A DNA stretch of 32,697 bases from Candidatus Parcubacteria bacterium (GTDB lineage Bacteria; Patescibacteriota; Minisyncoccia; Minisyncoccales; JAGMAB01). A program made the position numbers and the translations under genes. Under the pieces are notes generated by a model. That model was given only the letters and a program-made list of their open reading frames with translations. It searched no databases and was not told the origin of the DNA. Shown here in pieces: positions 1-8,980 of the stretch. The stretch lies in NCBI GenBank assembly GCA_023131055.1, contig JAGMAB010000003.1, forward strand, positions 1-32,697, written 5' to 3'. The stretch's first letter is position 1. Each line of letters opens with the position of its first letter.

Positions 1-1308
1 TTTGTGAAGACAAATCAATATTCTTGTTTTCATCAAAAACCGCGAGCGCAAAAGGGGCAGAAAGTAAAAAAAGGAGATGTTTTAGCGGATGGCGGAGCAA
101 TCTCACGGGGCTGTTTGGCTTTGGGCAAGAATATTTTAGTGGCTTTTATTCCCTGGCGGGGAGGAAATTACGAGGACGCTATTATACTATCTGAACGGTT
201 GGTTAAAGATGACGCTTATACATCAATTCATATTGAGAGTTTTGGCTGCGATGTGAGGGATACGAAGTTAGGACCGGAAATTACTTCAGGAGATATTCCC
301 AATGTTTCGGAAGAAAAACTCAAGGATTTGGACGAAGAAGGAATTATTCGCATTGGAGCCGAAGTGGGACCAAATAATATTTTAGTCGGAAAAATTTCGC
401 CAAAAGGCGAGACAGACATTACTGCCGAGGAACGGCTGCTGCGCGCGATTTTTGGAGAAAAAGCAAGAGAAGTTAAAGATACTTCTCTTTTAATGGAACA
501 CGGAAAGAAGGGAAGAGTGGTTGGAGTAAAGGTTTTTTCCAGAGACGCGGGACATAAACTGGAACCCGGAGTAATAAAAAGAATTGAAGTAGAAGTGGCT
601 GAAATCAGAAAAGTTCAGGCAGGAGATAAATTAGCGGGCAGGCACGGAAACAAAGGAGTGGTGTCTATGGTTTTGCAGGAAGAAGAAATGCCGTTCTTGG
701 AAGATGGGACTCCTGTTGATATAATTTTAAATCCATTGGGCGTTGTGTCGCGAATGAATCTTGGACAGATTCTGGAAACGCATCTGGGCTGGGCAGCCAA
801 GAAATTAGGATATTACGCAATAACTCCTTCTTTATCAGGAGCAAACGAGAAAGATATAAAAGAAGAATTAAAAAAAGCCGGTATTCCTGAAGACGGAAAA
901 ATTGTTTTGTATGACGGACGGACCGGTTTGGCTTTTCCGAAAAAAATTACGGCGGGCCAGATTTATATGATGAAATTAATTCATATGGTTGAGGATAAAA
1001 TTCATATGAGAAGCATTGGACCCTATTCTTTAATTACCCAGCAGCCATTGGGCGGAAAAGCGCAATTTGGAGGACAGAGATTTGGAGAAATGGAGGTTTG
1101 GGCTTTGGAGGGTTATGGAGTTGCTCATATTTTACAAGAGATGCTCACGATAAAATCTGATGATGTTTCAGGCAGAGCGACAACTTATGAGGCGATATTA
1201 AAAGGGGAAAAAATAAAAAATCCAAGCATACCCGCTTCTTTTAATTTATTGGTTAATGAATTAAAGGCGTTGGGGCTTAGTGTTGAAGTGAAGGAGAAGC
1301 CGAAATAA
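1..1308 (+). CDS. rpoB: RNA polymerase beta subunit, C-terminal part (5' end outside window)
   Basis: This is the C-terminal 435 or so residues of the beta subunit of RNA polymerase. The frame is open to base 1 (F-V-K-T-N-Q), so the GTG at 4 is an internal codon and not a start. Recognisable RpoB blocks come in order: [62 protein letters not shown], then [15 protein letters not shown] (active-site lysine region) and the C-terminal clamp segment [20 protein letters not shown]. The stretch between the ...KDTSLL and [11 protein letters not shown] blocks is short and lacks the large insertion found in proteobacterial beta. rpoC starts 5 bases after the stop, the usual rpoBC operon order. Identity is certain; only the missing 5' part is unknown. 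Confidence 0.97.
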   Translation, partial: FVKTNQYSCFHQKPRAQKGQKVKKGDVLADGGAISRGCLALGKNILVAFIPWRGGNYEDAIILSERLVKDDAYTSIHIESFGCDVRDTKLGPEITSGDIPNVSEEKLKDLDEEGIIRIGAEVGPNNILVGKISPKGETDITAEERLLRAIFGEKAREVKDTSLLMEHGKKGRVVGVKVFSRDAGHKLEPGVIKRIEVEVAEIRKVQAGDKLAGRHGNKGVVSMVLQEEEMPFLEDGTPVDIILNPLGVVSRMNLGQILETHLGWAAKKLGYYAITPSLSGANEKDIKEELKKAGIPEDGKIVLYDGRTGLAFPKKITAGQIYMMKLIHMVEDKIHMRSIGPYSLITQQPLGGKAQFGGQRFGEMEVWALEGYGVAHILQEMLTIKSDDVSGRATTYEAILKGEKIKNPSIPASFNLLVNELKALGLSVEVKEKPK

Positions 1309-1313
1309 ATTTT

Positions 1314-4300
1314 ATGCGTGTTGAAGATATACAATCAATTAGGATAAAACTTGCTTCGCCAGAGGATATTTTGAATTGGAGCAATGGCGAGGTTATTAAG
1401 CCGGAAACCATTAATTACCGGACTCAAAGGTCTGAAAAAGACGGTCTTTTTTGCGAGAAAATTTTTGGACCTGAAAAGGATTATCAGTGTTATTGCGGAA
1501 AATACAGGGGGATTAAATATAAGGGGATAATCTGCGACAGGTGCGGAGTTGAGCTTATGAAATCACAGGTGAGGCGGGAAAGAATGGGGCATATTAAATT
1601 AGCCGCTCCTGTTTCTCATATTTGGTTTTTACGGGGACTGCCTTCAAGAATGGGTATTGTTTTAAATACGCCTATTCAGCAAATGGAAAAAGTAATTTAT
1701 TTCGCGGCTTATATTATTACAAAAGTTAATGAAGAAGAAAAGAAAAAAACATTAGAACAGGTTGAGAAAGAATACAAGACGAAATCCAAAAAAGACAAAT
1801 CAAAAGAGTTAAAAGCGCTCAGGGATAAAGTAAGGGAGGAAATTTTGAATATTAAGCCAATGAGAGTTCTTTTTGAAAAAGAGTATTCTGATTTTTCTCT
1901 GAAATACGGGGAAATTTTTGAAGCCGGCACCGGCGCGGAAACCTTGAGAAAAATTTTTGCCGAGATTGATACAAAAAAAGAAATAGCTATTTTAAAAAAG
2001 AAATTAGATAATAATTCATCTGATACGCTTCAGCCAATGGAAAAAAGGAAGACACTAAACCGTTTGAAAATTTTTCAGTCGTTTCAAAAATCAGGAGTAA
2101 GGCCGGAATGGATGTTTCTTACTGTCTTGCCTGTATTGCCTCCTGATTTAAGGCCAATGGTTCAATTAGACGGCGGAAGATACGCTTCTTCTGATTTGAA
2201 TGACCTTTATAGGCGGGTAATTAACCGAAATAACCGTCTTAAATATCTTTTGGAAATTGAGGCGCCGGAAGTTATTGTTAGGAATGAAAAAAGAATGCTT
2301 CAGGAAGCAGTAGACGCTCTTATTGATAATGGTATGAGAAAAGGAACAACTACTTTGGCTACTACCGGCGGCAAACGGCTTTTGAAGTCGCTATCCGACA
2401 TATTAAAAGGCAAACAGGGCAGGTTTCGCCAAAATCTTTTGGGAAAAAGAGTTGATTATTCCGGCAGGTCCGTGATTGTGGTCGGACCCGGATTAAAACT
2501 AAACCAGTGCGGTTTGCCGAAAAAAATGGCTTTGGAACTTTTTAAGCCATTTGTGATAAAAAGAATTCTGGACAAAGAACTTGCTTATAATGTGAGGGGA
2601 GCCGGACGAATAATTGAAGAAGAAGGCCCGGAAGTTTGGGAAATCTTGGAAGAAATTGTTAAAGATAAAATGGTTTTGTTAAATCGCGCGCCTACCTTGC
2701 ATCGTTTGGGCATTCAGGCGTTCCAGCCGATTTTAATTGAAGGAGAAGTAATCCAGCTTCATCCTTTATGTTGCAGCGCGTTTAACGCTGACTTTGACGG
2801 AGATCAGATGGCTGTTCATTTGCCTTTGTCTGATGAGGCGCAAAGAGAAGCAAGGGAGATTATGTCGTCTAATTTAAATCTTTTGAAACCCGCTACCGGG
2901 ACTCCTGTGGTTAGTTTGTCTCAGGATATTATTTTAGGCTGTTATTGTTTGACTGAAATTACTCCGGGAGCAAAAGGCGAAGGAAAAGTTTTTAGCGGTA
3001 CTGAAGAGGCAATTTTAGCTTTTGAAGCGGGAAATATTGATATACACGCCAAGATAAAAATACGAGCACCGCTGAAATCAGCGTCAAATCAGCGTATGAA
3101 TCAGCGTCAAATCAGCGGTTTTTTGGAGACGAGTTTGGGGAGAATACTTTTTAACGAAACATTGCCAAAGGATTTTCCTTTTCAAAATAAATTAATAAGG
3201 TCAAAAGAAATAAAAAAAATAGCAAGTTTAATAATCAGTAAATACAAAAGCGAAGAAGCTCAAAAAGCGCTGGACAAAATTAAGGATTTGGGCTTTGAAT
3301 ATTCCAGCCAGTCAGGTATTAGCTGGGGAATTGATGATTTAATTATACCTCCGCAAAAACCAAAAATCATAGAACAAGCGGAAAAAGAAGTGAACCAGAC
3401 AGACAAATATTTTCAAAAAGGATTGCTGTCTCAGGAGGAAAAAACAGCCAAAATAATTGAGATTTGGACAAGAGCAAAGTCAGAAATTGAGGAATTAGTG
3501 CCTAAAACATTGCCAAAAAACGGTTCCGTGTTTCAGATTGTAAATGCCGGAGCCAGAGGTTCCTGGTCTCAGCCGGTTCAAATGAGCGGAATAAAAGGAC
3601 TGGTTATTAATCCTTTGGGACAGATTATTGAATTCCCTGTAAAGCATTGCTATAAAGAAGGATTTGATGTTTTGGAATATTTTATTTCCACTCATGGGGC
3701 GAGAAAAGGAACGGTGGATACCGCGTTGAGGACTTCCGCCGCCGGTTATTTAACCAGACGATTGGTTGATGTGGCGCACGGAGTAATAATAAACAAAGAG
3801 GATTGCGGAGATAAAAAAGGGATTGATGTTTTTCAGGAAGACGCTGATGAAATTGGGCAGAATTTTCTTTTTAAAATCGTGGGCAGGACTTCGTGCGAGG
3901 ATGTTAAAAACATAGTTAAAACAGGGGAGATTATTGATTGGGAAAAAGGCGAGAAAATAATGGCCGCGGGGATTAAAAAAGTCAGGATTCGGTCTCCTTT
4001 GAGCTGCAAGTTATTAAGAGGGATTTGCCAGAAATGTTATGGCTGGGATTCCGGTTTAAACCAACCGATAAAATTAGGAGGCGCGGTCGGAATTATTGCG
4101 GCGCAGGCAATCGGGGAGCCGGGAACCCAATTGACTTTGAAAACATTTCATACAGGAGGTGTTGCGAGCGGAGGCGATATTACTTCAGGTTTGCCGCGGG
4201 TTCAGGAGGTCTTGGAAGTTAGAATACCCGGGGGTAAGGCGGAAATGGTTTTAGAGGACGGGAAAGTTTTGAAAATAACATCGGATAATATAATAAAAAT

Positions 4301-4874
4301 AAAATCCAAAATCGCGAAAAAAGATGAGGTTGTTGAATATAAGATTCCTTTGAACGCGGCTATTTTAGTGAAACCCGGACAGGTTCTTAAAAAAGGCGAC
4401 CAGCTTTGCGAGGGAAATTTAGATTTGAAAGAAGTGTTTAAAGCGGGAGGACAGGAATTGGTCCAGAGATATATTATAAAAGAAATTCAAAGAATTTATG
4501 TTTCTCAAGGAGTTCAAATTCATGACAAGCATATTGAGGTAATTTGCGGACAGATGTTTTCTAGGATGAAGATTAAAGAGCCGGGAGATTCTTTATTCAG
4601 TTCCGGAGAGATTGTTGAACGGGCAAAATTATTTGAAGAAAACGCTCTGCTGAAAAAAGAGAAAAAAAGATTGGCAGTGGCGGTTCCGATTTTATTGGGA
4701 ATTTCCAAAATTGCTTTGACAACTGATTCGTTTTTGTCAGCTGCTTCTTTTCAGGAAACATCCAGAGTTTTGATTAAGGCGGCTATTATCGGGAAGGAGG
4801 ATAAATTGAGAGGATTGAAAGAGAATGTAATAATTGGTAAACTGATACCAGCAGGCACTGGGTTCAAGAAATAG
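1314..4874 (+). CDS. rpoC: RNA polymerase beta' subunit
   Basis: Complete beta' subunit, 1186 residues, about the length of Firmicutes RpoC and shorter than the E. coli protein. The N-terminal zinc site is C59, C61, C74, C77. The catalytic NADFDGDQM motif is at residues 491-499 with the three magnesium-binding aspartates intact. The second zinc site is C861, C898, C905, C908. The trigger-loop region (QLTLKTFHTGGVA) and bridge-helix region (FISTHGARKG, SGYLTRRLVDVA-like) are present. A short low-complexity stretch at about residues 587-602 (KSASNQRMNQRQISG) is encoded by a DNA tandem repeat lying between two conserved blocks (DIHAKIKIR and SLGRILFNE). It begins 5 bases after rpoB with no Shine-Dalgarno sequence and is expected to be translated from the rpoBC mRNA. 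Confidence 0.98.
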   Translation: MRVEDIQSIRIKLASPEDILNWSNGEVIKPETINYRTQRSEKDGLFCEKIFGPEKDYQCYCGKYRGIKYKGIICDRCGVELMKSQVRRERMGHIKLAAPVSHIWFLRGLPSRMGIVLNTPIQQMEKVIYFAAYIITKVNEEEKKKTLEQVEKEYKTKSKKDKSKELKALRDKVREEILNIKPMRVLFEKEYSDFSLKYGEIFEAGTGAETLRKIFAEIDTKKEIAILKKKLDNNSSDTLQPMEKRKTLNRLKIFQSFQKSGVRPEWMFLTVLPVLPPDLRPMVQLDGGRYASSDLNDLYRRVINRNNRLKYLLEIEAPEVIVRNEKRMLQEAVDALIDNGMRKGTTTLATTGGKRLLKSLSDILKGKQGRFRQNLLGKRVDYSGRSVIVVGPGLKLNQCGLPKKMALELFKPFVIKRILDKELAYNVRGAGRIIEEEGPEVWEILEEIVKDKMVLLNRAPTLHRLGIQAFQPILIEGEVIQLHPLCCSAFNADFDGDQMAVHLPLSDEAQREAREIMSSNLNLLKPATGTPVVSLSQDIILGCYCLTEITPGAKGEGKVFSGTEEAILAFEAGNIDIHAKIKIRAPLKSASNQRMNQRQISGFLETSLGRILFNETLPKDFPFQNKLIRSKEIKKIASLIISKYKSEEAQKALDKIKDLGFEYSSQSGISWGIDDLIIPPQKPKIIEQAEKEVNQTDKYFQKGLLSQEEKTAKIIEIWTRAKSEIEELVPKTLPKNGSVFQIVNAGARGSWSQPVQMSGIKGLVINPLGQIIEFPVKHCYKEGFDVLEYFISTHGARKGTVDTALRTSAAGYLTRRLVDVAHGVIINKEDCGDKKGIDVFQEDADEIGQNFLFKIVGRTSCEDVKNIVKTGEIIDWEKGEKIMAAGIKKVRIRSPLSCKLLRGICQKCYGWDSGLNQPIKLGGAVGIIAAQAIGEPGTQLTLKTFHTGGVASGGDITSGLPRVQEVLEVRIPGGKAEMVLEDGKVLKITSDNIIKIKSKIAKKDEVVEYKIPLNAAILVKPGQVLKKGDQLCEGNLDLKEVFKAGGQELVQRYIIKEIQRIYVSQGVQIHDKHIEVICGQMFSRMKIKEPGDSLFSSGEIVERAKLFEENALLKKEKKRLAVAVPILLGISKIALTTDSFLSAASFQETSRVLIKAAIIGKEDKLRGLKENVIIGKLIPAGTGFKK
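3070..3118 (+). repeat. In-frame tandem repeat with palindromic start, inside rpoC
   Basis: Four consecutive 11-12 base units of the pattern NNAATCAGCGT occupy 3074-3084, 3085-3095, 3096-3107 and 3108-3118. The first overlaps a small palindrome, CGCTGA-AA-TCAGCG, at 3070-3083. The array stays in frame and encodes a polar Q/N/R-rich loop in beta'. It falls at a place where RpoC proteins vary in length, so insertion there is plausibly tolerated. Confidence 0.8.
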
Positions 4875-4875
4875 G

Positions 4876-5043
4876 TCGCTCCGCAGAACTGACTCGGGGG
4901 GACACGCAGTCAGCTAGTTATAAAATAGAATTTAATTTCAGCTGCTGCTGTTTCTCGCCGAGCCTTAATTTCCTTAAATAATACAAACTTTTTCTTGGGC
5001 TCGGCTGCGAAGCGTCCCCCCTTATCAGTTCTGCTTCGCTCCC
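4876..5043. repeat. Large imperfect inverted repeat between rpoC and ftsK
   Basis: The 191-base gap between rpoC and ftsK is dominated by a folded-back structure. The left arm (about 4876-4909) and right arm (about 5005-5043) share GCAGAACTGA, GGGGGGAC and CGCAG in inverted order, with small bulges. A nested stem pairs GCCGAGCC (4957-4964) with GGCTCGGC (4998-5005). No reading frame of note lies inside. It could act as a rpoBC terminator or processing structure, but no clean U-tract follows the stem. It could also be a small non-autonomous mobile element; no target duplication was identified. Confidence 0.6.
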
Positions 5044-5065
5044 TTAACAGTCTTGCTTTACTCTA

Positions 5066-7177
5066 ATGGCAAAAAAGCATAACAAAAACAAAAAAACTTT
5101 TGAAAAAGAAAAGAAGCGATTTTTGCGGTTTACTCTACCGGAAGAGATTAAAAAATGGATTTGGGGCGTTTGTTTGACGATTTTGGCTATAATTATCGCT
5201 TTGAGTTTTTTTGATTTAGCGGGACCGGCTGGCAAGGCAATGATGTCCGGGTTTCTTTTTTTAATCGGTAAAGCGGTTTTTATTTTGCCTTTGATATTAG
5301 TATTAGCCGGCTTGGTTTTTTTAATAACCAAACGCAAGAAAGTTTTAGGAATTGAGTTTCTGGCAATTTCTATTTTGATTTTCGGCGCTGCCGGACTTCT
5401 TGAGTGTTTAACACCCGACCTTAAACAAGGGGGGTGGCTGGGGTATGTTTTTACCTGGCCATTTCTAAAATTTTTTGGGATTTTGGTAACTCAAATTATT
5501 TCCGGCGGAATAATTCTTATAGGCATTTTAATTTTCTGGCATTTGCTGGGACCGTCAATTAAAGAAGAAAAACCGGATGAAGAAAAGAAACAGGGTCTGA
5601 TTAAAAAAATCTTTGCTCCTAAATTCAAGGTCAAGGAAATTGAGCCAGTTCCAACAGCGCCGGAAAGAGAAAACAAAATTATTGAAAAACCTTTGGAAAT
5701 AAAAGCAAAGCCAATAGGCAAGTATAATCTTCCCGGGTTGGATTTATTGGAGAAAGAAAAAGAAATGCCTTCTGCCGGCGACATACGGGTAAATTCGGCG
5801 ATTATCAAAAAAACATTGGAGAATTTTGATATTCCGGTTGAAATGTCGCAAATAAGCATTGGTCCTACGGTTACCCAGTATTCTTTGAAACCCGCGGAAG
5901 GAATAAAATTAACAAAAATTACTACTTTGTCCAATGATTTGTCTTTGGCTTTGGCAGCGCATCCAATCAGGATAGAGGCGCCTATTCCGGGAAAGCCGTT
6001 GGTGGGGATTGAAGTGCCTAACAGGGCAAGGGCGCGGGTGCGGTTAAGGGATTTAATTGCCAATAATAATTTTTTTCAGGGTTCGTGCCTGAATTTTGCT
6101 TTGGGAAAAGATGTTTCAGGAAATATGATGTATGCGGATTTGGCTCGGATGCCGCATTTGTTAGTTGCCGGCGCTACCGGCACGGGCAAGACAATTTTTT
6201 TGAATACTTTGCTTTTATCGTTTCTTTACAGGAATTCTCCGGAACAATTAAGGTTGATTTTAGTTGACCCTAAAAGAGTGGAATTTCCGGTTTATAAGGA
6301 TTTGCCGCATCTTTTGTGTCCAGTAATTTTTGACGCGCAAAAAACAATTAACGCTTTGAAATGGTTAGTTTCGGAAATGGAAAGAAGATTTGATTTGCTG
6401 GCGGCCGCTAAAACCAGAGACATTGAAAGTTATAATCAAGACAGGGCAAAAGCAGAGGAAGAGCCATTGCCTTATATTGTTTTGGTTATTGACGAGTTGG
6501 CTGATTTAATGGCCGCCCGCGGCAGGGAAATAGAAGGAGCCGTTGTGCGTTTGGCTCAAATGGCGCGCGCGGTAGGAATTCATTTGATTGTGGCGACTCA
6601 AAGGCCTTCTGTTGAAGTCATTACAGGGTTAATTAAAGCAAACATTACCGCGCGTATTACTTTTCAGGTTGCTTCACAAGTTGATTCCAGAACTATTTTA
6701 GATATGGCCGGCGCGGAGAAACTTTTGGGATTAGGGGATTTGCTTTTTATTTCAGCCCAGCTCACAAAACCAAAAAGAATTCAAGGTCCTTTTGTTTCGG
6801 AAAAAGAAGTGAGGAGGGTAGTTCAGTATATAAAAAACCAAAACCCGCAGCTCAAAGATAAAGAAGACGAAGAGGGATTTTTAGAAAATCATTTAGCGGA
6901 AGACCTTGAAAAAAGTCTGGAAACTACGGTTGAAGGAGAAAGCGCGGATTTTTATCAGGGAGAAGATCCTTTATACGAGGAAGCGAAAAGAATAGTAATT
7001 GAATCAAAAAAGGCGTCTGCGTCTCTTTTACAGCGGCGGTTGCGGCTTGGTTACGCGCGCGCGGCGCGCTTAATTGATATGCTGGAAAATAAAGGAATAG
7101 TAGGGCCCGGCGATGGAGCCAAACCGCGCGAGATTTTGATTAAGACAGAAGAAGAGGATGAGTGGCAAAAGGTATAA
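5066..7177 (+). CDS. ftsK: DNA translocase FtsK/SpoIIIE
   Basis: Membrane-anchored hexameric ATPase that pumps DNA toward the division septum to clear chromosome termini. 703 residues. The N-terminus (about residues 30-190) has roughly four hydrophobic membrane segments, followed by a short charged linker, in contrast to the very long linker of E. coli FtsK. The motor domain has Walker A GATGTGKT near residue 370 and Walker B LVIDELADLMA. The C-terminal winged-helix gamma domain (DPLYEEAKRIVIES, RRLRLGYARAARLIDMLE) recognises KOPS-type orientation sites in known members. The ATG lacks a Shine-Dalgarno sequence; the preceding bases are CTTTACTCTA. The gene lies after the rpoC-ftsK inverted repeat and upstream of recA. 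Confidence 0.96.
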   Translation: MAKKHNKNKKTFEKEKKRFLRFTLPEEIKKWIWGVCLTILAIIIALSFFDLAGPAGKAMMSGFLFLIGKAVFILPLILVLAGLVFLITKRKKVLGIEFLAISILIFGAAGLLECLTPDLKQGGWLGYVFTWPFLKFFGILVTQIISGGIILIGILIFWHLLGPSIKEEKPDEEKKQGLIKKIFAPKFKVKEIEPVPTAPERENKIIEKPLEIKAKPIGKYNLPGLDLLEKEKEMPSAGDIRVNSAIIKKTLENFDIPVEMSQISIGPTVTQYSLKPAEGIKLTKITTLSNDLSLALAAHPIRIEAPIPGKPLVGIEVPNRARARVRLRDLIANNNFFQGSCLNFALGKDVSGNMMYADLARMPHLLVAGATGTGKTIFLNTLLLSFLYRNSPEQLRLILVDPKRVEFPVYKDLPHLLCPVIFDAQKTINALKWLVSEMERRFDLLAAAKTRDIESYNQDRAKAEEEPLPYIVLVIDELADLMAARGREIEGAVVRLAQMARAVGIHLIVATQRPSVEVITGLIKANITARITFQVASQVDSRTILDMAGAEKLLGLGDLLFISAQLTKPKRIQGPFVSEKEVRRVVQYIKNQNPQLKDKEDEEGFLENHLAEDLEKSLETTVEGESADFYQGEDPLYEEAKRIVIESKKASASLLQRRLRLGYARAARLIDMLENKGIVGPGDGAKPREILIKTEEEDEWQKV

Positions 7178-7190
7178 ATTATTGTATAAT
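7162..7190 (+). promoter_or_regulatory. Candidate recA promoter
   Basis: A perfect TATAAT lies at 7185-7190, just after the ftsK stop. The -35 is weak (around GTGGCA at 7162-7167, spacer 17). Transcription from this -10 would begin near 7197, so the transcript leader would consist almost entirely of the hairpin element at 7200-7278. No LexA-type operator was recognised here. Confidence 0.45.
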
Positions 7191-7199
7191 TAATGCATG

Positions 7200-7278
7200 C
7201 CCCGTAGTAGAATTTCAAAAGTCCCTACGGGACAAACGAAAATTTTTTAGAAATTTTATTTGAAATTTCACTACGGGG
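7200..7278 (+). mobile_element. MITE-like hairpin element, copy A (recA leader)
   Basis: A 79-base element with 20-base terminal inverted repeats that match at 18 of 20 positions. The left end is CCCCGTAGTAGAATTTCAAA; the right end, reverse-complemented, reads CCCCGTAGTGAAATTTCAAA. An inner perfect hairpin GTCCC-TAC-GGGAC is at 7221-7233. The flanks are CATG on the left and TATG on the right, matching at three of four bases. The right flank contains the recA start codon. A second copy in opposite orientation is at 29084-29158. No transposase is encoded. Confidence 0.75.
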
Positions 7279-7279
7279 T

Positions 7280-8275
7280 ATGGCAAAAGAAAAAAAAGAA
7301 TTAAAAAAGGACTTGCAGGAAGCGGTGGATGAGATTAAGCAGCGGTTTGGCGAGGGCGCGATTATGACATTGAAAGAAATCAGGCCAGTAGATGTTGATA
7401 TAATTTCTACCGGCTGTATGTCTTTGGATAATATCTTGGGAGTGAACGGAGTTCCGCGAGGCAGGGTAATTGAAATTTTTGGAGGTGAGTCATCTGGAAA
7501 AACTACTTTATCCCTGCATATTTTAGCGGAAGCGCAAAAACAAGGAGGTGTTTGCGCTTTTGTTGACGCGGAACACGCTTTAGACCCTGATTATGCCAAG
7601 AAAATCGGAGTAAATACTGATGATTTAATGATTTCCCAGCCGGATTCAGGCGAACAAGCCCTGCAGATTGTTGAGACATTGGTTAAATCAGGAGAGGTTG
7701 ATGTGATTGTTGTTGATTCAGTTGCGGCTTTGGTTCCTAAAACAGAGATTGACGGAGAAATGGGAGAATTTCAAATAGGGCTTCAGGCGCGTTTAATGTC
7801 GCAGGCGTGCAGAAAACTATCAGGCATTATTTCCAAGACAAAGACACTGGTTGTTTTCTTAAATCAGACGCGGATGAAAATCGGGATTTCTTGGGGAAAT
7901 CCGGAAACAACACCGGGAGGATTGGCGTTAAAATTTTACGCTTCCGTGAGAATAAATTTGAAAAGAATTGCCCAGATAAAATACAAAGATGAAATTATCG
8001 GCAATCGCGTTAGAGCCAAAATTGTTAAAAATAAAGTTGCGGCTCCTTTCAAAACCTGTGAATTTGATATTTATTATAATGAGGGAATATCAAAATTTTC
8101 AGATATTATCAATGTCGGATTAAAAAAAGGAGTAATAAAAAAAGCCGGGAATTCATATAGTTTTGAGAATACCAAGCTTGGAGTTGGTTTTGAAGCAGCC
8201 AAAAAATTCTTGAAAGAAAACCCGGAGATTATGAAAAAGATTAAAAAAGCAATTTTAATCAGTAATGAGGAGTAA
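7280..8275 (+). CDS. recA: Recombinase RecA
   Basis: ATP-dependent strand-exchange protein for homologous recombination and the DNA damage response. 331 residues, near the usual RecA core with a short C-terminal tail and no intein. The Walker A motif GGESSGKT is at about residues 69-76; [12 protein letters not shown], Walker B-like [12 protein letters not shown] and the L2-region block [18 protein letters not shown] are present. The usual NQIR tract reads NQTRMK. The start ATG (7280) has only one base between it and the end of the upstream hairpin and no Shine-Dalgarno sequence, so initiation is either leader-structure dependent or SD-independent. The gene ends in a hairpin shared with the convergent rpsR. 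Confidence 0.97.
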   Translation: MAKEKKELKKDLQEAVDEIKQRFGEGAIMTLKEIRPVDVDIISTGCMSLDNILGVNGVPRGRVIEIFGGESSGKTTLSLHILAEAQKQGGVCAFVDAEHALDPDYAKKIGVNTDDLMISQPDSGEQALQIVETLVKSGEVDVIVVDSVAALVPKTEIDGEMGEFQIGLQARLMSQACRKLSGIISKTKTLVVFLNQTRMKIGISWGNPETTPGGLALKFYASVRINLKRIAQIKYKDEIIGNRVRAKIVKNKVAAPFKTCEFDIYYNEGISKFSDIINVGLKKGVIKKAGNSYSFENTKLGVGFEAAKKFLKENPEIMKKIKKAILISNEE

Positions 8276-8312
8276 TGGGGTCAAACCCCTTTCTGTTGGG
8301 GATTGACCCCAT
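8275..8312. terminator. Bidirectional hairpin terminator between recA and rpsR
   Basis: A stem made of ATGGGGTCAA (8275-8284) and TTGACCCCAT (8303-8312), extended inward across an A/A mismatch by CCCC (8286-8289) and GGGG (8298-8301), closes an 8-base loop. It overlaps the last base of the recA stop and the rpsR stop. The strong stem between convergent genes suggests a two-way terminator, though no long T-run follows. The GGGGTC...GACCCC core resembles the palindromes inside dnaG and the substrate-binding protein. Confidence 0.65.
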
Positions 8313-8512
8313 CAGTCTTTGGAGGTGTGGGACATTAAACCTAAAACACGAGCCCGCTTTATTGCTTTACTCAATTTTCTTTGATGTTTGGAGCAAACGC
8401 CGGTTCTTTTTTTTGGCCTAATTTTTCCCAAACTGGATATAAAACGGCGGAGCAGTTCCGTGTCTTTGAAATCAATATCTTTAATGTTTTTTTGGCAAAA
8501 ATAACAAGGCAT
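8312..8512 (-). CDS. rpsR: 30S ribosomal protein S18
   Basis: Small basic protein of the 30S platform that contacts S6. 66 residues, with the S18 signature spread through YFC...IDFKDTELLRRFISSLGKIRPKKRTGVCSKHQRKLSKAIKRAR. Two N-terminal cysteines (C-Y-F-C) and a later C-x2-H could form a zinc-ribbon-like site as in some bacterial S18 proteins. It is the third gene of rpsF-ssb-rpsR, with one base between it and ssb. In many bacteria rplI follows; here the next gene is recA on the opposite strand. Confidence 0.95.
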   Translation of the reverse strand: MPCYFCQKNIKDIDFKDTELLRRFISSLGKIRPKKRTGVCSKHQRKLSKAIKRARVLGLMSHTSKD

Positions 8513-8513
8513 T

Positions 8514-8960
8514 TTATAATGGAATATCTTTTACGTCTATTTCTTTTTCTTCAATAATCGGGATTTCCTCTTTTGGCGCTTCAGGCGCTTCTTTTTCTTG
8601 TAAAGGAATTTCAGGAGCTGGGGCATTCCCGATTGTTCTTGGTCCTAATTGCAATCGTTCGGTAATAATTTCCGTCCGCCAATGTTTATTGCCGCTGGAA
8701 TCCTGCCAGGTTCTGGTTTGAATTCTTCCTTCAATTAAAACCATTGACCCTTTTTTTAAGTATTGCTGGGCGATTTCAGCTGTTTTTCCAAAAGCAACGA
8801 TGTTATGAAATTCGGTTTGTTCCTGTTTTTGTCTGTCTTTATCGTAAAAAACTCTGTTTGTGGCAACTCCAAAATTAGCCACTAATGAGCCGGATGGCAA
8901 GGTTTTTGCTTCCGGGTCTCGGGTAAGATTTCCTAAAACAAACGCTTTATTCAAGTTCAT
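8514..8960 (-). CDS. ssb: Single-stranded DNA-binding protein
   Basis: OB-fold protein that coats single-stranded DNA during replication and repair. 148 residues. The N-terminal OB fold (about 1-105) contains the typical LNKAFVLGNLTRDPE start, TEFHNIVAFGKTAEIAQQYLKKGSMVLIEGRIQTR, and a strand ending in ITERLQLG. It is followed by a proline- and glutamate-rich linker and an acidic tip ending in DIPL. The family consensus tip is DIPF, whose terminal phenylalanine docks partner proteins; leucine here is a conservative but notable change. The gene sits between rpsF and rpsR, as is common in bacteria. The start has no Shine-Dalgarno sequence. Confidence 0.95.
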   Translation of the reverse strand: MNLNKAFVLGNLTRDPEAKTLPSGSLVANFGVATNRVFYDKDRQKQEQTEFHNIVAFGKTAEIAQQYLKKGSMVLIEGRIQTRTWQDSSGNKHWRTEIITERLQLGPRTIGNAPAPEIPLQEKEAPEAPKEEIPIIEEKEIDVKDIPL

Positions 8961-8980
8961 ATTTTGTTTTTATTTTAATT

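Noticed and set aside
4-6. GTG at base 4 as a start codon for rpoB
   Set aside because: The frame is open through base 1 and the encoded residues match the interior of RpoB; the gene is cut by the window edge.
3070-3118. CRISPR array from the short repeats in rpoC
   Set aside because: Units are 11-12 bases, directly adjacent with no spacers, and in frame in a conserved gene; no cas genes.
5491-6063. 190-codon open frame opposite ftsK
   Set aside because: It lies wholly antisense to the FtsK motor and linker, has no recognisable domain, and follows from the codon composition of the real gene.
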